Part shown: piece after piece, positions 36,967 to 47,770 of the stretch
Layout: each line of letters starts with the position of its first letter
Numbering within the stretch: the first letter of the stretch is position 1
Assembly: GCA_003263845.1 (NCBI GenBank)
Contig: JYJN01000126.1
Coordinates: 22,566 to 86,565, forward strand
Direction of reading: 5' to 3'
Length of the DNA stretch: 64,000 nt
Source of the DNA: Vibrio aestivus
Lineage (GTDB): Bacteria > Pseudomonadota > Gammaproteobacteria > Enterobacterales > Vibrionaceae
Position numbers and translations under genes: made by a program
Notes under the pieces: generated by a model
Seen by the model: the letters and a program-made list of their open reading frames with translations, nothing else
What the model was told of the DNA's origin: nothing
Database searches by the model: none

Positions 36967-38702
36967 ATGATGATGAACAATATATACAAAATGACGGCGG
37001 TGGCTTTGCTAGTAGGCGGTGCTATAGGCTTTGGTATCAGTCAATGGACGACTAATGGACACGGTTCTCATGACATGAGCAACTCTACTGAGATGAGTAA
37101 GGAAACTGAGACAAAAGGAGCTGATGAGCCTTTGTATTGGGTTGCGCCCATGGATCCGAATTATCAAAGAGACCAACCAGGGAAATCGCCAATGGGGATG
37201 GATTTGATTCCTGTCTATGCGGATGACCTAGCCGGAGATAGCAAGCCGGGCACTGTCAAAATTGACCCTGCGGTTGAGAATAACTTGGGGGTTAAAACCA
37301 CAGCAGTACAGCTTGAGGTGCTTTCTCCAAGAATTGAAACTGTTGGCTATGTTGCTTTTGATGAAAGCCAACTTTGGCAAACCAATGTCCGAGTTGCGGG
37401 CTGGGTAGAAAAGCTCAACGTCAATGCCATTGGCGATCGTGTGAACAAGGGTGACACTCTGTTTACACTTTACTCGCCAGAGTTAGTGAAGGCACAAGAA
37501 GAACTTCTAAACGCATACAACAGTGGTAGAACAGGTCTTGTAAAAGGAGCGACAGAACGCTTATTGACGCTAGGAGTTCAGAAGTCTCAAATAAACGCCA
37601 TTAAAAAGCGTGGCAAAGCATCGCAAACCATCGATATCAAAGCGCCTTCAGATGGTGTTATCGCAAGTTTGAATGTTCGCGAGGGTGGATATTTGTCACC
37701 TGCTCAAGCTGCGATTAGCGCAGGGCCGCTCAGCCACGTGTGGGTAGATGCTGAAGTATTTGAAAGGCAGGCCCATTGGGTAACACAAGGTAGCAAGGCA
37801 ACAATGAGGCTCGACGCGCTTCCAGGGCAGGAGTGGATTGGAGAGGTGGATTACGTCTACCCGATTCTCGATCCCAGCACTCGAACACTGCGCGTTCGCC
37901 TTCGTTACGACAACCCTAATGGCGATCTCAAACCCAATATGTTCGCTAACATCGCATTGCAACCCCAATCCCCAGATAAGGTTCTAACGGTACCTGCTTC
38001 TTCTGTTATCCGCTCGGGTGGAATGACTCGAGTCGTGCTGTCAGAAGGCGACGGCAAGTATCGTTCAGCAAGAATCGAAGTTGGTCGAGAGGCAGGCGAA
38101 AAGATTGAGGTGATTCAAGGCTTAGAACAAGGCGATCGCATTGTCAATTCGGCGCATTTCATGCTGGATTCAGAGTCAAGTCAGTCGGCCGATCTATCGA
38201 GGATCAATGGAGTTGAAGCCCTGCCGAGACGGTTTGGGCGCAAGGTGAAGTCACTAATGTGATGGCAGACCATGGCATGTTAACCATTAACCACCAACCG
38301 GTTCCCGAATGGAGCTGGCCGGGTATGGTTATGGATTTCAACCTATCCAGTGACATCGATGCCTCAGATTTCGAAGTGGGGCAATCCATCGAGTTTGAAA
38401 TGCAGAAATCGCCAAGTGGTATGTATGAAGTGGTCGACTTTAAGGTCAGTGAATCAGCGATAGCCAAAGAGCTTTGGGTATCGGGCGAGATTACGCTTTT
38501 GATGGCCGACTTCGGTATGGTCACATTAGCTCACTCTGATGTACCAGAGTGGAAATGGTCTGCGGGCGAAATGAACTTCACTGTTGATTCCGATGTGGCT
38601 TTGTCTGGGTTTAGCAAGGGGCAATCCGTCGACTTTCTGGTTGAAAAACAAGGTGCTGATTACTTACTCAAACAACTTAAGATGAGTGAGGGTGAACAAT
38701 GA
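36967..38702 (+). CDS. cusB: CusB-type periplasmic adaptor with two C-terminal CusF-like domains (one frameshift)
   Basis: One C added at 38219-38221 joins two frames into about 578 residues and restores [17 protein letters not shown]. Order: membrane anchor; heavy-metal-binding [10 protein letters not shown] segment near residue 55; adaptor hairpin and barrel (residues ~100-400); then two CusF-like copper domains. The first ([19 protein letters not shown]) keeps the His-Trp-Met-Met ligands of CusF. The second ([18 protein letters not shown]) has His, Trp and one Met but lacks the other. CusF usually is a separate protein or a single fused domain, so a tandem fusion is notable. It overlaps cusA by four bases. 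Confidence 0.87.
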
Positions 38703-41700
38703 TAGCTTCAATAATTCGTTGGTCGATCCACAATCGTTTTTTGGTCATCTTAGCCACAATTGCGCTGATTTTGGGTGGTTTATACAGCGTGAAGAATACG
38801 CCTGTTGATGCCATACCTGACCTTTCTGACGTTCAGGTCATCATTAAAACCAGCTATCCGGGGCAAGCACCGCAAGTGGTTGAAGATCAGGTAACCTATC
38901 CGTTAACGACAGCAATGTTGGCGGTACCGGGGGCAGAAACAGTACGAGGCTTCTCGTTCTTTGGTGACTCATACGTCTACATCATTTTTGACGACAATAC
39001 TGACATGTATTGGGCGCGTTCAAGGGTGTTGGAGTATCTGAGCCAAGTGGCCCCAAATCTTCCACCGAATGCGACACCAACGCTCGGCCCAGATGCAACG
39101 GGTGTGGGTTGGATATACAACTATGTTTTGCAAGATAAAACGGGGCAGCATGATTTAGCCGAACTCAGAAGCTTGCAAGATTGGTTCTTAAAGTACGAAC
39201 TGCAAACAGTTGACGGCGTGTCTGAAGTCGCTACCGTTGGCGGTATGGTCAAGCAATATCAGGTTCAAATCGACCCAGCGAAGCTGCGCGCGTACGATCT
39301 CACTTTGCAGCAAGTAAACATGGCGATCAAGAACGGTAATCAAGAGGCGGGCGCGTCGGTTATCGAGCACGCGGAAGCTGAACATATGGTTCGTACCACG
39401 GGCTATTTAACGGATGTAGAAGACATTCGCTCACTACCGCTGAAAGTCACGGCTACGGGCACACCGCTTTTACTCGGTGACGTTGCTGATATCAATCTAG
39501 GGCCGCAAATGCGCCGAGGCATTTCAGAGTTTAATGGTGAAGGTGAAGCAGTAGGCGGCGTTATTGTGATGCGCTATGGTGAGAATGCCAGTGAAGTGAT
39601 TGCCAATGTAAAAACGAAATTGGCTGAACTGCAACGCAGCTTGCCGGATGGCGTAGAAATCGTCACTGCCTATGACCGCTCTAAGCTTATTGACTCAGCC
39701 GTCGAAAATCTATGGAAGAAGCTCATTGAAGAGTTTTTAGTGGTAGCTGTTGTTTGCGGGCTGTTTCTGTTCCATATGCGCTCAACGCTAGTTATCGCCA
39801 TTAGTTTACCTGTAGGTATTCTGACGTCTTTCATTGTGATGCATTGGCAAGGCGTTAACGCCAACATCATGTCCCTTGGCGGCATTGCGATCGCGATTGG
39901 TGCCATGGTAGACGGCGCTATCGTAATGATCGAAAACGTTCATAAACACATTGAACGCACCCCTTTAACGGACAAAAACCGCTGGCAGGTCATTAGTAAG
40001 GCGGCTGAAGAGGTGGGTGCGCCACTGTTTTTCTCACTGCTTATCATTACGTTAAGTTTTGTGCCCGTATTCGCATTGGAGGGTCAAGAAGGGAAGATGT
40101 TCTCGCCGTTGGCTTTTACTAAAACGTATGCGATGGCTGCAGCGGCGGGGCTGGCGATTACTTTGGTGCCCGTATTGATGGGGTATTTTATTCGCGGCAA
40201 GGTGCTACCTGAAAAGAAAAACCCAGTAAACCGCGGCTTGATTGCGTTGTATAGACCTTTGCTTAACGTCAGTCTGCGTTACCCAAAAACGATTTTGGTC
40301 TTGGCTTTAGGGCTTATGGCTTCCGCATATTATCCTGCCAGCAAATTGGGAAGCGAGTTTATCCCCCCACTGGACGAAGGCGATCTGATGTATATGCCAA
40401 CCACCTTCCCAGGTGTGTCGATTGGTAAGGCAAGGGAACTACTTCAGCAAACCAATAAGCTGATCAAAACCGTTCCTGAAGTGGAATCGGTTTGGGCAAG
40501 GTAGGACGTGCAGAAACGGCAACCGATCCAGCACCACTCACCATGATTGAAACCGTGATTCAGTTGAAACCTCGCGAGCAATGGCGTGACGGTGTCACTA
40601 CTGAATCCTTACGTCGCGAGTTTGACCAGCTGATTCAGTTCCCTGGGCTGACCAACGCATGGGTGATGCCAATCAAAACCCGTATCGATATGCTGGCGAC
40701 CGGTATCAAAACGCCGATAGGCATTAAAATCGCAGGCCCAGATCTAGAGGTCATCGAAGATATTGGTGCGGATCTAGAACCACTGCTGAACAGTATTCCG
40801 GGCACCGCCTCGGTATACGCAGAGCGAGTTGCGGGTGGTCGTTATGTGACGATTGATATTAAACGACGATCTGCTGCGCGTTATGGCCTTAATATCAGTG
40901 ATGTTCAACAAGTGATTACCACGGCCGTGGGCGGTATGAAAGTCGGGGAGACGGTAGAAGGGCTGGAACGCTACCCAATCAATGTTCGATACCCGCAGGA
41001 CTATCGTGATTCCGTGGTTAAGCTGCAAAACTTACCTTTAGTAACGCCAAATGGTGCTCGAATTGCGTTGGCTGACGTGGCTGATATTCGTTACGAAGAT
41101 GGCCCACCGATGATCAAAACTGAGAACGCGCGTCCTAATGGCTGGATATTTGTCGATATTCAAGGTCGGGATTTGGGGTCTTACGTTGAAGAAGCGCAGA
41201 GAGTGGTGGCAGAGCAATTTAGCTTACCTGCAGGTTATTCCATCACTTGGTCTGGTCAGTATGAATACATGGAACGCGCGAAGGAGCGTTTGAGTATCGT
41301 TATTCCCGTAACGATCGCCATCATCATGTTGCTGCTCTACTTTAGCTTCCGCAGAGTTGGAGAGGTCGCCATTATCATGCTGAGCTTGCCTCTCGCGATG
41401 GTGGGTGGGTTGTGGTTGATGTATTACCTCAACTACAACTTCTCAATTGCGGTAGGTGTTGGATTCATTGCCCTTGCTGGCGTGGCTGTTGAAACGGGTG
41501 TGCTGATGTTGGTGTACCTCAATCAAGCTTGGCATGCCAAGAAGTTAGAAGCTCAAGAGAAGGCTAAACAGCTGACTCGGCAAGATCTTATCGAAGCCGT
41601 TCGCGAAGGTGCTGGGCAACGTGTTCGCCCTGTGGTGATGACCGACCTCACGGTGATCATTGGCTTGATTCCGATTATGTACGGTGCAGGCACTGGCTCT

Positions 41701-41820
41701 GAAGTGATGCAGCGCATCGCGGCTCCAATGATTGGGGGAATGGCCTCTGCTCTGATACTCACGCTAGTGGTGATCCCCGCTATTTTCAAACTTTGGAAAC
41801 TTCGCGAAGTTCAATCTTAA
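38699..41820 (+). CDS. cusA: CusA-type copper/silver RND efflux pump (one frameshift)
   Basis: The corrected 1040-residue length is the normal size for heavy-metal efflux RND proteins. One G added to the GGG at 40494-40496 converts the broken end VESVWAR to [19 protein letters not shown], a conserved stretch. Typical motifs include [18 protein letters not shown] near the N-terminus and [20 protein letters not shown] in helix 4, with charged residues of the proton path. It exports Cu(I)/Ag(I) from periplasm or cytoplasm through CusB and CusC. Confidence 0.94.
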
Positions 41821-41878
41821 CAACGCAATACAGGTCAATGCCCTAATACATTGACCTCAAACTAGATTAAAAAAGGAA

Positions 41879-42457
41879 ATGACTATGAAATACTCACTGA
41901 TTGCATTAACACTTGTAGTAGCTGCTGGTAACGCATTCGCAAGCTCGGACCATGCACACATGAACCATGGCGAAATGGACCACAGTTCTATGGATCACAG
42001 TAAAATGGATCATAGCAATATGGATCACTCTAAGATGGACCACAGCAAGATGGATCATTCCAATATGCAAATGGAAGGAATGTCTGCGGTAGGCATGCCG
42101 GCGACAGGGGCGAAGCCTGACAAGGTTGTCCACGTGGTGCTAAACGATGATATGTCGATTAACTTTGTTCGTGATATCAAAATCGAACCGAATGATGTGG
42201 TTCAATTTGTTGTGATGAACAAAGGCAAAATGGACCACGAATTTGCGATTGGCTCAATAGCGGAAATGGCGGAGCATCGTGAGATGATGAAAGGTATGTC
42301 CGATCACCATCATCACGATTCAGGCAATGCGGTAACGGTTAAACCGGGTAAGGCGAAGCAACTACTATGGCACTTTCACGGAGAAAGTGAAGTTGAGTTT
42401 GCTTGTAACATTCCAGGCCACTACGAAGCTGGAATGGGCAAACAGATTGAACTTTAA
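41879..42457 (+). CDS. copI: CopI-type cupredoxin with Met-Asp-His-Ser repeats
   Basis: About 190 residues: signal peptide (ends NAFA), a repeat region (residues ~28-62) of five-residue units MDHSx, and a C-terminal cupredoxin domain. Type 1 copper ligands are visible: His120 in MDHEFAIG, then Cys176, His181 and Met186 in ACNIPGHYEAGM. It resembles the periplasmic CopI proteins linked to copper tolerance in vibrios. The repeat is a Met/His-rich copper-binding tail. It is the last gene of the copper cluster, 58 bases after cusA. Confidence 0.88.
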   Translation: MTMKYSLIALTLVVAAGNAFASSDHAHMNHGEMDHSSMDHSKMDHSNMDHSKMDHSKMDHSNMQMEGMSAVGMPATGAKPDKVVHVVLNDDMSINFVRDIKIEPNDVVQFVVMNKGKMDHEFAIGSIAEMAEHREMMKGMSDHHHHDSGNAVTVKPGKAKQLLWHFHGESEVEFACNIPGHYEAGMGKQIEL

Positions 42458-42534
42458 TTGATCATTGTATGTGCTACCTGAAAGGGTGGGCACATGGTTT
42501 GTGGCAAAGGCTCTGTGGCTTAGTGCTATTACGG

Positions 42535-43057
42535 TTAAAGCAGACGATTCTTAATTCGACTCAAGCCACTGGTGTTACGCAAGGTAACGGGCAATGTCGT
42601 TCTGTGTAACTTTATCGACTAACTCTGGTTGGTTTTTCAGCAAGTTTTGATAACGCTGCTCGGCTGAATAACAAAGTAGTTCCCGCTCTCGTCCTTCCTT
42701 CTTCATCGCAAATCGCAATAAGAATTCGATCAGTTCGTTGGCAAGCTGATGATTCTCTAATGTCGCTGAATGCAGCTTATCGAAGCTAAATTTGACCAAC
42801 GTTGTTGGCTCCAAACAGACTAATCCAAATGAAGTGGGCTGTTTTTGGTATGCTGCAGCTGTACTGCCGATAACATCGCCTTCGGTCAAAAACGATTTTA
42901 CTCGCTCTTGCCCTTCATCTGTTACGTAATAGGCTTTGACGATGCCTCGCTTAATCAAATAGAGCGATGAATCGCTATCACCCTGCATAAAGACATGTTC
43001 ACCCGTATCCTTGCGGACGATTTGCCCTTCATTATCAATAAATGTCGAAAATTCCAT
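42535..43057 (-). CDS. Crp/Fnr-family transcriptional regulator (two frameshifts at the C-terminus)
   Basis: The frame stops early at 42575 within the DNA-binding domain. Adding one base at 42580 and one A at 42563-42564 restores YLGVTPVALSRIKNRLL, the conserved end of the Crp-type recognition helix, giving 174 residues. The N-terminal cyclic-nucleotide-binding-like domain is complete (LYLIKRGIVKAYYV, LTEGDVIGSTAA). There is no Cys cluster for an Fnr iron-sulfur site. It is divergent from the SDR operon, with a dyad ATCAA-N6-TTGAT at 43079-43094 between them as a candidate operator. Confidence 0.86.
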
Positions 43058-43144
43058 TCGTTTTAACCCAAGTTAACGATCAACGTTGTTTGATTCTCTA
43101 AAGTCACTTCTAGCTTAAGGCATACCTAGGTAGGGGAGAAGTGT

Positions 43145-43872
43145 ATGAAGTTAGAAAACCGAGTAATTATTGTAACAGGCGGCACATCTGGGATTGGATT
43201 GGAGCTTGTTAAGTCCCTTAGTCAACGAAATGAAGTCATTGTGTTAGGGCGAAATGCATCACTGCTCAACCAATTAAAGGAAGAGTATTCTGTGATTCCT
43301 TATCAGGTTGATCTGAGCGATATGGCGCAAGTTGAATGGGCGGCAAGCGAGATCCTCGAAATGCACCCCAAAATCAATGTTCTAATTAATAATGCTGCTG
43401 TTCAGTATACGCCTGAATTTACCAATGAGGACTTTGCGTACCATACGATCAGCGATGAGATTACAACCAACTTCACGTCCATATGCTGCTTAACCTATTT
43501 GCTGCTTCCTGCGCTAAAGCAGGCGAGAGAGGCAGCGATTGTTAACGTCAATTCAGGGTTAGCTCTAGCGCCGAAAACTTCTTCGGCAGTCTACTGCGCG
43601 ACAAAAAGCGCATTAAACGCGTTTTCACTTTCTCTTCGGTATCAACTTGAAAGCAGCAACATCAAAGTAATGCAAGCCATGATGCCACTGGTACAAACCA
43701 AGATGACAGATGGTCGGGGCAAGGCAAGCTCACGCCCGTTAGTGCCGCTAATGCTCTGTTAAAAGGCGTAGAGAGTAACGTACTAGACAACGATATTGGC
43801 AAGGTTCGATTACTTAGGTGGTTGATTCGACTCGTACCGTCAGTCGCTTTCAACATGATGAAACGCGCGTAA
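43145..43872 (+). CDS. Short-chain dehydrogenase/reductase, DltE-like (one frameshift)
   Basis: The corrected protein has 242 residues, with one C added at 43720 (GGGGCAAG to GGGGCCAAG) restoring GRGQGKLTPVSAANALLKGV and the rest of the C-terminus. It has the NAD(P)-binding motif TGGTSGIG at 11-18, NNAAVQ, and catalytic YCATK with an upstream Ser in NVNSGLAL. The substrate is unknown. It heads a three-gene unit with DUF2141 and VTT proteins, divergent from the Crp/Fnr-like regulator, which may control it. Confidence 0.87.
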
Positions 43873-43885
43873 ATGAGGTGTGTCT

Positions 43886-44473
43886 ATGGGCGCTTTTAGG
43901 CAACAACACAAGTTCACAAAGCACTTTAACTTCAAAAGGCACCTCAATCTCAAAAGGTACTTGGCGCTTTGTTTGAGTGTCGCCACTTTTAGTTTGGCTG
44001 CAGATGCTCATGCGCAAGAGAGTCCTCTAAAAGAAAATGCCAGTGGTGAAAAAGGAGTAAAGGAAATGAATCATCAACAAACCGGGAATCAAGCGCACAA
44101 AAGTATGGCAGAGATTCGAGTAACGGGTATCGATCAGGTAAGAGGTGGAAACTTGATCGTGTTTATATTCACTGAGGAAGGGTTTCCGAAAAAACATGAC
44201 CTGGCGCTTCAACGACAAGTTCGAAAAGTGTCTGGCCGTGAAATGACGTTTGAGTTTCCCATCGACCAACAAGAGTTAGCCATCAAAGTACTTCACGATG
44301 AAGACGAAGATGGCAAAGTTACTAAGAATTGGACGGGTATCTATCCGGCGGAAGGACTCGGCTTTTCGAATAAGCAGAAGGTCACTCTAACGGGAGCGCC
44401 AACCTATGAGCGTTCAAAAATTCTCGGGAGTGAGGTTCTTTCCGGCCTAACCATTGAAATGATTTATCCATAA
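43886..44473 (+). CDS. Exported DUF2141 family protein
   Basis: About 195 residues with a basic N-terminus, then a signal segment (LALCLSVATFSLAADAHA) and a C-terminal DUF2141 beta domain (RGGNLIVFIFTEEGFPKKHD, KVLHDEDEDGKVTKNWTGIYPAEGLGFS). DUF2141 is a family of small periplasmic beta-sandwich proteins of unknown function. The acidic DEDEDGK loop suggests metal binding (inference). It lies 13 bases after the SDR stop and nine before the VTT gene. Confidence 0.83.
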   Translation: MGAFRQQHKFTKHFNFKRHLNLKRYLALCLSVATFSLAADAHAQESPLKENASGEKGVKEMNHQQTGNQAHKSMAEIRVTGIDQVRGGNLIVFIFTEEGFPKKHDLALQRQVRKVSGREMTFEFPIDQQELAIKVLHDEDEDGKVTKNWTGIYPAEGLGFSNKQKVTLTGAPTYERSKILGSEVLSGLTIEMIYP

Positions 44474-44481
44474 GGAGAAGG

Positions 44482-45148
44482 ATGATGAAATCCTTAATTA
44501 AAGCCATGTTGATTATTGGTGCCGTGTTTGCCTCGACCTTTATTCTACTAAAGGTGCTAGGAGTTTTGAGTGTCGAGCAGATAGAGAACTGGCTCACTTA
44601 TGCGCAAAGCCTATCACCAGTCTATGTGGGTAGCTTAACGGTAGTGTTATTGCTTGCCGACATCGTCATTGCCATGCCTACGTTGACGGTCACTATTTTG
44701 TCGGGATTCTTTTTGGGAGCAGGTTATGGAGCACTTTCTGCAATAGTTGGAATGACGCTGGCAGGTGTGGCTGGATACAGCTTAGGTTGGCGTTATGGTG
44801 ATGTGGTGCTTAACTTCTTAATAAAAGATGAAGAGAAGGTTCGAGATGCAAAACAGGCGTTCGCAAACAACGGTTATGGGATGATATTGCTAAGTCGCGC
44901 CGTGCCCATTTTGCCTGAAGTGACAGCGTGTTTGGCTGGAGCAACAGGTTATGAAGTTCTCTCGATTTATTTCCGCTTGGCTGATAAGCACTTTGCCGTA
45001 TTGCGTCATTGCTGCGTACTCAGGGTCTATCAGTACCATCAACGCCCCCAAACCCGCTCTAATAACGGCGGCCATGCTAACGGGAACACTCTGGTTGGGT
45101 TGGGCCATTTTCAGAAGAGTTAAGCTTAATCGTACTCAGATAAGCTAA
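44482..45148 (+). CDS. VTT/SNARE-associated (TVP38/TMEM64, DedA-related) membrane protein (one frameshift)
   Basis: Removing one T from the TT at 44949-44950 joins two frames into 221 residues and recreates CLAGATGMKFSRFISAWL, the conserved G-x-M motif of the family. Other hallmarks are LTVTILSGFFLGAGYGALSAIVG and LSRAVPILPEV. About six membrane segments are predicted. Family members are implicated in lipid scrambling and membrane homeostasis; a specific role is not known here. Last gene of the SDR-DUF2141-VTT unit. Confidence 0.87.
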
Positions 45149-45184
45149 GTACAAGACGATTCGATAGAAGTAGAGAACTGGAAC

Positions 45185-45211
45185 AAAAAAGAGCGCCATT
45201 TAGACGCTCTT
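45185..45211 (-). terminator. Rho-independent terminator of the DUF2999 gene
   Basis: AAGAGCG and CGCTCTT form a 7-bp stem with a 9-nt loop. The A-run at its left edge is a T-tract on the minus strand. It may also serve the converging VTT transcript. Confidence 0.7.
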
Positions 45212-45234
45212 CGATTGTCTCTAAACCGAATAGG

Positions 45235-45498
45235 TTACTGACCAGGTTGATTCTTAAGCTGCTCTTTAGCCGCTTCAACTTTCGAGAAATCCAAACCTAG
45301 CTCATCAACTGCGTCTTTAATCAACGCAGGGTTTTGCATTACTTGCGCCATTAGCGCCTGCAGTTTGTCTTGTGGTAAGCCGAGTTGACCAATGGTTGCC
45401 ATTGCAGCAAGAGGGTTTTGTGTGAGTGTTTCGAATAGAGCATGGATCTGCTCGTCACTTACGTTGTTCTCTCTTAACAGTGCCAGAATTGGGTTCAT
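45235..45498 (-). CDS. DUF2999 family protein
   Basis: This 87-residue, all-helical small cytosolic protein has MNPILALLRENNVSDEQIH and LTQNPLAAMATIGQLGLPQD. It matches DUF2999, a family I associate with vibrios and close relatives; its function is unknown. Single-gene unit, convergent with the VTT gene across a terminator. Confidence 0.83.
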   Translation of the reverse strand: MNPILALLRENNVSDEQIHALFETLTQNPLAAMATIGQLGLPQDKLQALMAQVMQNPALIKDAVDELGLDFSKVEAAKEQLKNQPGQ

Positions 45499-45721
45499 GA
45501 TATTCCCTTTGTGTTCTAATTAAATGCTTATTTTGATGGGCTTAGTCTAGCACTAGCCTATGGAGAATGTCAGCACTAGTTGTTTGTTGAGACAGGGTTG
45601 TTATTTGAGATACTGGCGATTGTTTGCGCAATAGACAGTCGAAACAAGTCTAGACATACGTATCCATCGTATTAGGATAAACAATGTTTAGTCATAAATA
45701 TCATCGAAGGAACAAATAGTT

Positions 45722-46186
45722 ATGATCCCATTTAGTACTTCATATGTTGCTGGAGTGGCGCTATCGGAAGTTGATGGCGAAATGAAGATGCTACTCATGA
45801 AACGAGTAAAAGGCGGCTATTGGTGTCATTGCGCTGGTGGTGTAGAAGAAGGGGAGTTGGGTTGGCAAGCCATGGTAAGGGAGTTTAAAGAAGAAACCGA
45901 TATTGACGTGACTGAACTCTATAACGCGCAATATTTGGAGAAGTTCTATGAAGCCAACGCCAATGTCATTGAACTGATCCCAGTGTTTGCCGTTTTATGT
46001 CAGCCAAACCAACCGGTGACGCTTAACGATGAACATACAGACTACAAGTGGTGCACTCTAGAAGAAGCGATTGACCTTTCTCCATTTCCAAATCAGCATG
46101 AAGCGTTTCGTCATGTTTGGGCATACTTTGTCGACAAGCCGATCAATCCACTATTTAAAGTAAATATGTCGAAGTCAGTACTTTGA
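45722..46186 (+). CDS. NUDIX hydrolase
   Basis: This 154-residue protein has a complete Nudix box GGVEEGELGWQAMVREFKEE near residue 39, which binds the metal and the pyrophosphate. Family members cleave nucleoside diphosphates linked to other groups. The substrate is not deducible; the overall form resembles dihydroneopterin-triphosphate or dATP pyrophosphohydrolases. It stands alone and ends shortly before the convergent map gene. Confidence 0.88.
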   Translation: MIPFSTSYVAGVALSEVDGEMKMLLMKRVKGGYWCHCAGGVEEGELGWQAMVREFKEETDIDVTELYNAQYLEKFYEANANVIELIPVFAVLCQPNQPVTLNDEHTDYKWCTLEEAIDLSPFPNQHEAFRHVWAYFVDKPINPLFKVNMSKSVL

Positions 46187-46257
46187 AGTTGTCATCGCTC
46201 TTTGAAGAAATGAAGGACTTGGAGTGCAAGCTAGAGATCGCCTCGCACTCAAAATCA

Positions 46258-47025
46258 CTATTGATGAGCCGACTCTTCCGCTCTGAGGGTCAGCACTTCA
46301 TAACCAGTCGCTGTGACCAAAATGGTATGCTCGCATTGAGCCGAAAGAAGTTTATCGCGCGTGACAACTGTCCAACCGTCTTTCTTGGTTTTCACCTTTG
46401 CAGTGCCTTGATTGATCATCGGCTCGATGGTGAAAGTCATGCCTTCTTTTAAAGTCAGGCCTCGGTTCGGTTTACCGTAGTGCAGCACTTGCGGCTCTTC
46501 GTGCATCTCTCGCCCAATGCCATGCCCACAGTACTCGCGTACCACGCTGTAGCCGTTGGATTCTGCAAAACGTTGAATGGCACTGCCACATCACCGAGTT
46601 TTAGCGCCGGGTTCGACTTGTTTAATCCCTTCCCACATCGCTTGGTAGTTTTTCTTCACGATCTTGATGGCTTTTTTTGAGGCTTCTGGCATCACATACA
46701 TTTTACTGGAATCAGTGATAAAGCCATTCTTTTCCAACGTGATGTCTAAGTTGATAATATCTTTTGGCTTCAATATTTCAGTCGTTTTCGGAATGCCGTG
46801 ACAGACTACCTCGTTGATAGATGAGTTCAGAACATATTGATAATCATACTGCCCTTTGCTTGCCGGGCGGGCTTGCAGCTCTTCAACAATGTACTTCTCT
46901 ACAAAGTCGTTGATTTCCATAGTGGAAACGCCAGGTTTCACAAACGTGTCTAGCGCTGCGAATACCTGAGCAAGCAGTTTGCCAGATTCGCGCATTAGCT
47001 CTATTTCAGCCTCTGATTTTATCAT
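46258..47025 (-). CDS. map: Type I methionine aminopeptidase, accessory copy (two frameshifts)
   Basis: Removing one T from TTTT at 46599-46602 and adding one C at 46586-46587 gives a continuous 255-residue enzyme and restores GAKLGDVGSAIQRFAESNG. All five metal ligands are present: Asp in NLDITLEKNG and in ITDSSKM, His in GHGIGREMHEEP, Glu in FTIEPM and in CEHTILVT. It removes N-terminal Met from nascent proteins. The essential copy normally sits beside rpsB, so this one, tied to a ParD-like gene seven bases upstream, is probably a paralogue. Confidence 0.9.
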
Positions 47026-47032
47026 TACCGAG

Positions 47033-47257
47033 TTATTCAACGGACGCCTCTTGGTTGCTTTTAAAGTTCGTTGCACTGACCGATGCGGAAGATAACAGCT
47101 CGGCGACCAGTTCATTGAAGGTTAACTCTGGATTCAGTTCAGCCATCATGCCGATCTTGATCCAAAACTCTGCTTGAGAGTTGATAGAGCGGTGCATTGC
47201 ACCACTGGCTTTTCTGAGCTCTTCGTGTAGCTCTTCAGAAATTTTAACAATACCCAT
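47033..47257 (-). CDS. ParD-like antitoxin-family protein preceding map
   Basis: This 74-residue protein starts at the ATG at 47257 (the frame extends upstream but only through the operator region). MGIVKISEELHEELRKASG is a ribbon-helix-helix start and NSQAEFWIKIGMMAELNPEL the following helices, as in the ParD_like family. No ParE toxin is adjacent; the gene instead overlaps the map transcription unit, separated by seven bases. The short half-sites upstream suggest autoregulation. Confidence 0.8.
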   Translation of the reverse strand: MGIVKISEELHEELRKASGAMHRSINSQAEFWIKIGMMAELNPELTFNELVAELLSSASVSATNFKSNQEASVE

Positions 47258-47259
47258 AG

Positions 47260-47285
47260 ATATACAATGTATACGAAACGTATAC
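47260..47285. promoter_or_regulatory. Repeated GTATAC operator before the ParD-like/map pair
   Basis: GTATACGAAACGTATAC (47269-47285) is a perfect 7-bp inverted repeat, and TATACAATGTATA (47261-47273) overlaps it. TATAC half-sites thus recur about every 9-11 bp, one helical turn, just upstream of the ParD-like start. This is a typical ribbon-helix-helix operator layout. Confidence 0.65.
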
Positions 47286-47470
47286 GAAGTGTATTTTATT
47301 GGGCAGTCATTGGCAAGAGGTGGAGGAGGATGAGATATATGATCGTGCTTTCTAACAAAAACGTATAGCAACAAGAAGGTATAGCAATAGAGACGTAAAG
47401 CAAACCTGCGACATTATCGCTAAACGACATTGATCTGAAGTTTCTAACTCCCAGCTATCAGGAGACATCT

Positions 47471-47737
47471 ATGGAAAACAGGCTAACCATCATGCAATTT
47501 CTCAGAGTGTTTGATGCGATTCGTGAAACCGGAGAACGTACAGAAAGCAAATACATGATTGGGGAAATGGCAGCGTGGCATGATTACGATGGATACACCT
47601 GTTGGTTAGGGTACAAAGATGTCACTGTTACCTTGATGTTCCATGGCTCACTCAAAATTGAGTATGAAGATGCTTCAAATTATGCCGTCTTCCTTAAGCA
47701 GTGTCTGGCCCTCACTGCTTCCAAGCCACTCCAATAG
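47471..47737 (+). CDS. Hypothetical protein, 88 residues
   Basis: It has a cytosolic composition with MAAWHDYDGYTCWLGYKDVTVTLMFHG, aromatic-rich and beta-like in the middle. A good ribosome-binding site (AGGAGA) precedes the ATG. The family is not recognised. It lies between the ParD-like/map pair and the deformylase gene, oriented opposite to both. Confidence 0.6.
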   Translation: MENRLTIMQFLRVFDAIRETGERTESKYMIGEMAAWHDYDGYTCWLGYKDVTVTLMFHGSLKIEYEDASNYAVFLKQCLALTASKPLQ

Positions 47738-47770
47738 TAAATTGAGACTCGTCGCTATACCGAAAGAACA

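Noticed and set aside
41960..42066. CRISPR-like or tandem DNA repeat
   Set aside because: The 15-bp periodicity encodes the MDHSx protein repeat in frame; there are no spacers or cas genes.
47033..47257. Classical ParDE toxin-antitoxin pair
   Set aside because: No ParE/RelE-fold gene is adjacent in either direction; the coupled gene is a methionine aminopeptidase.
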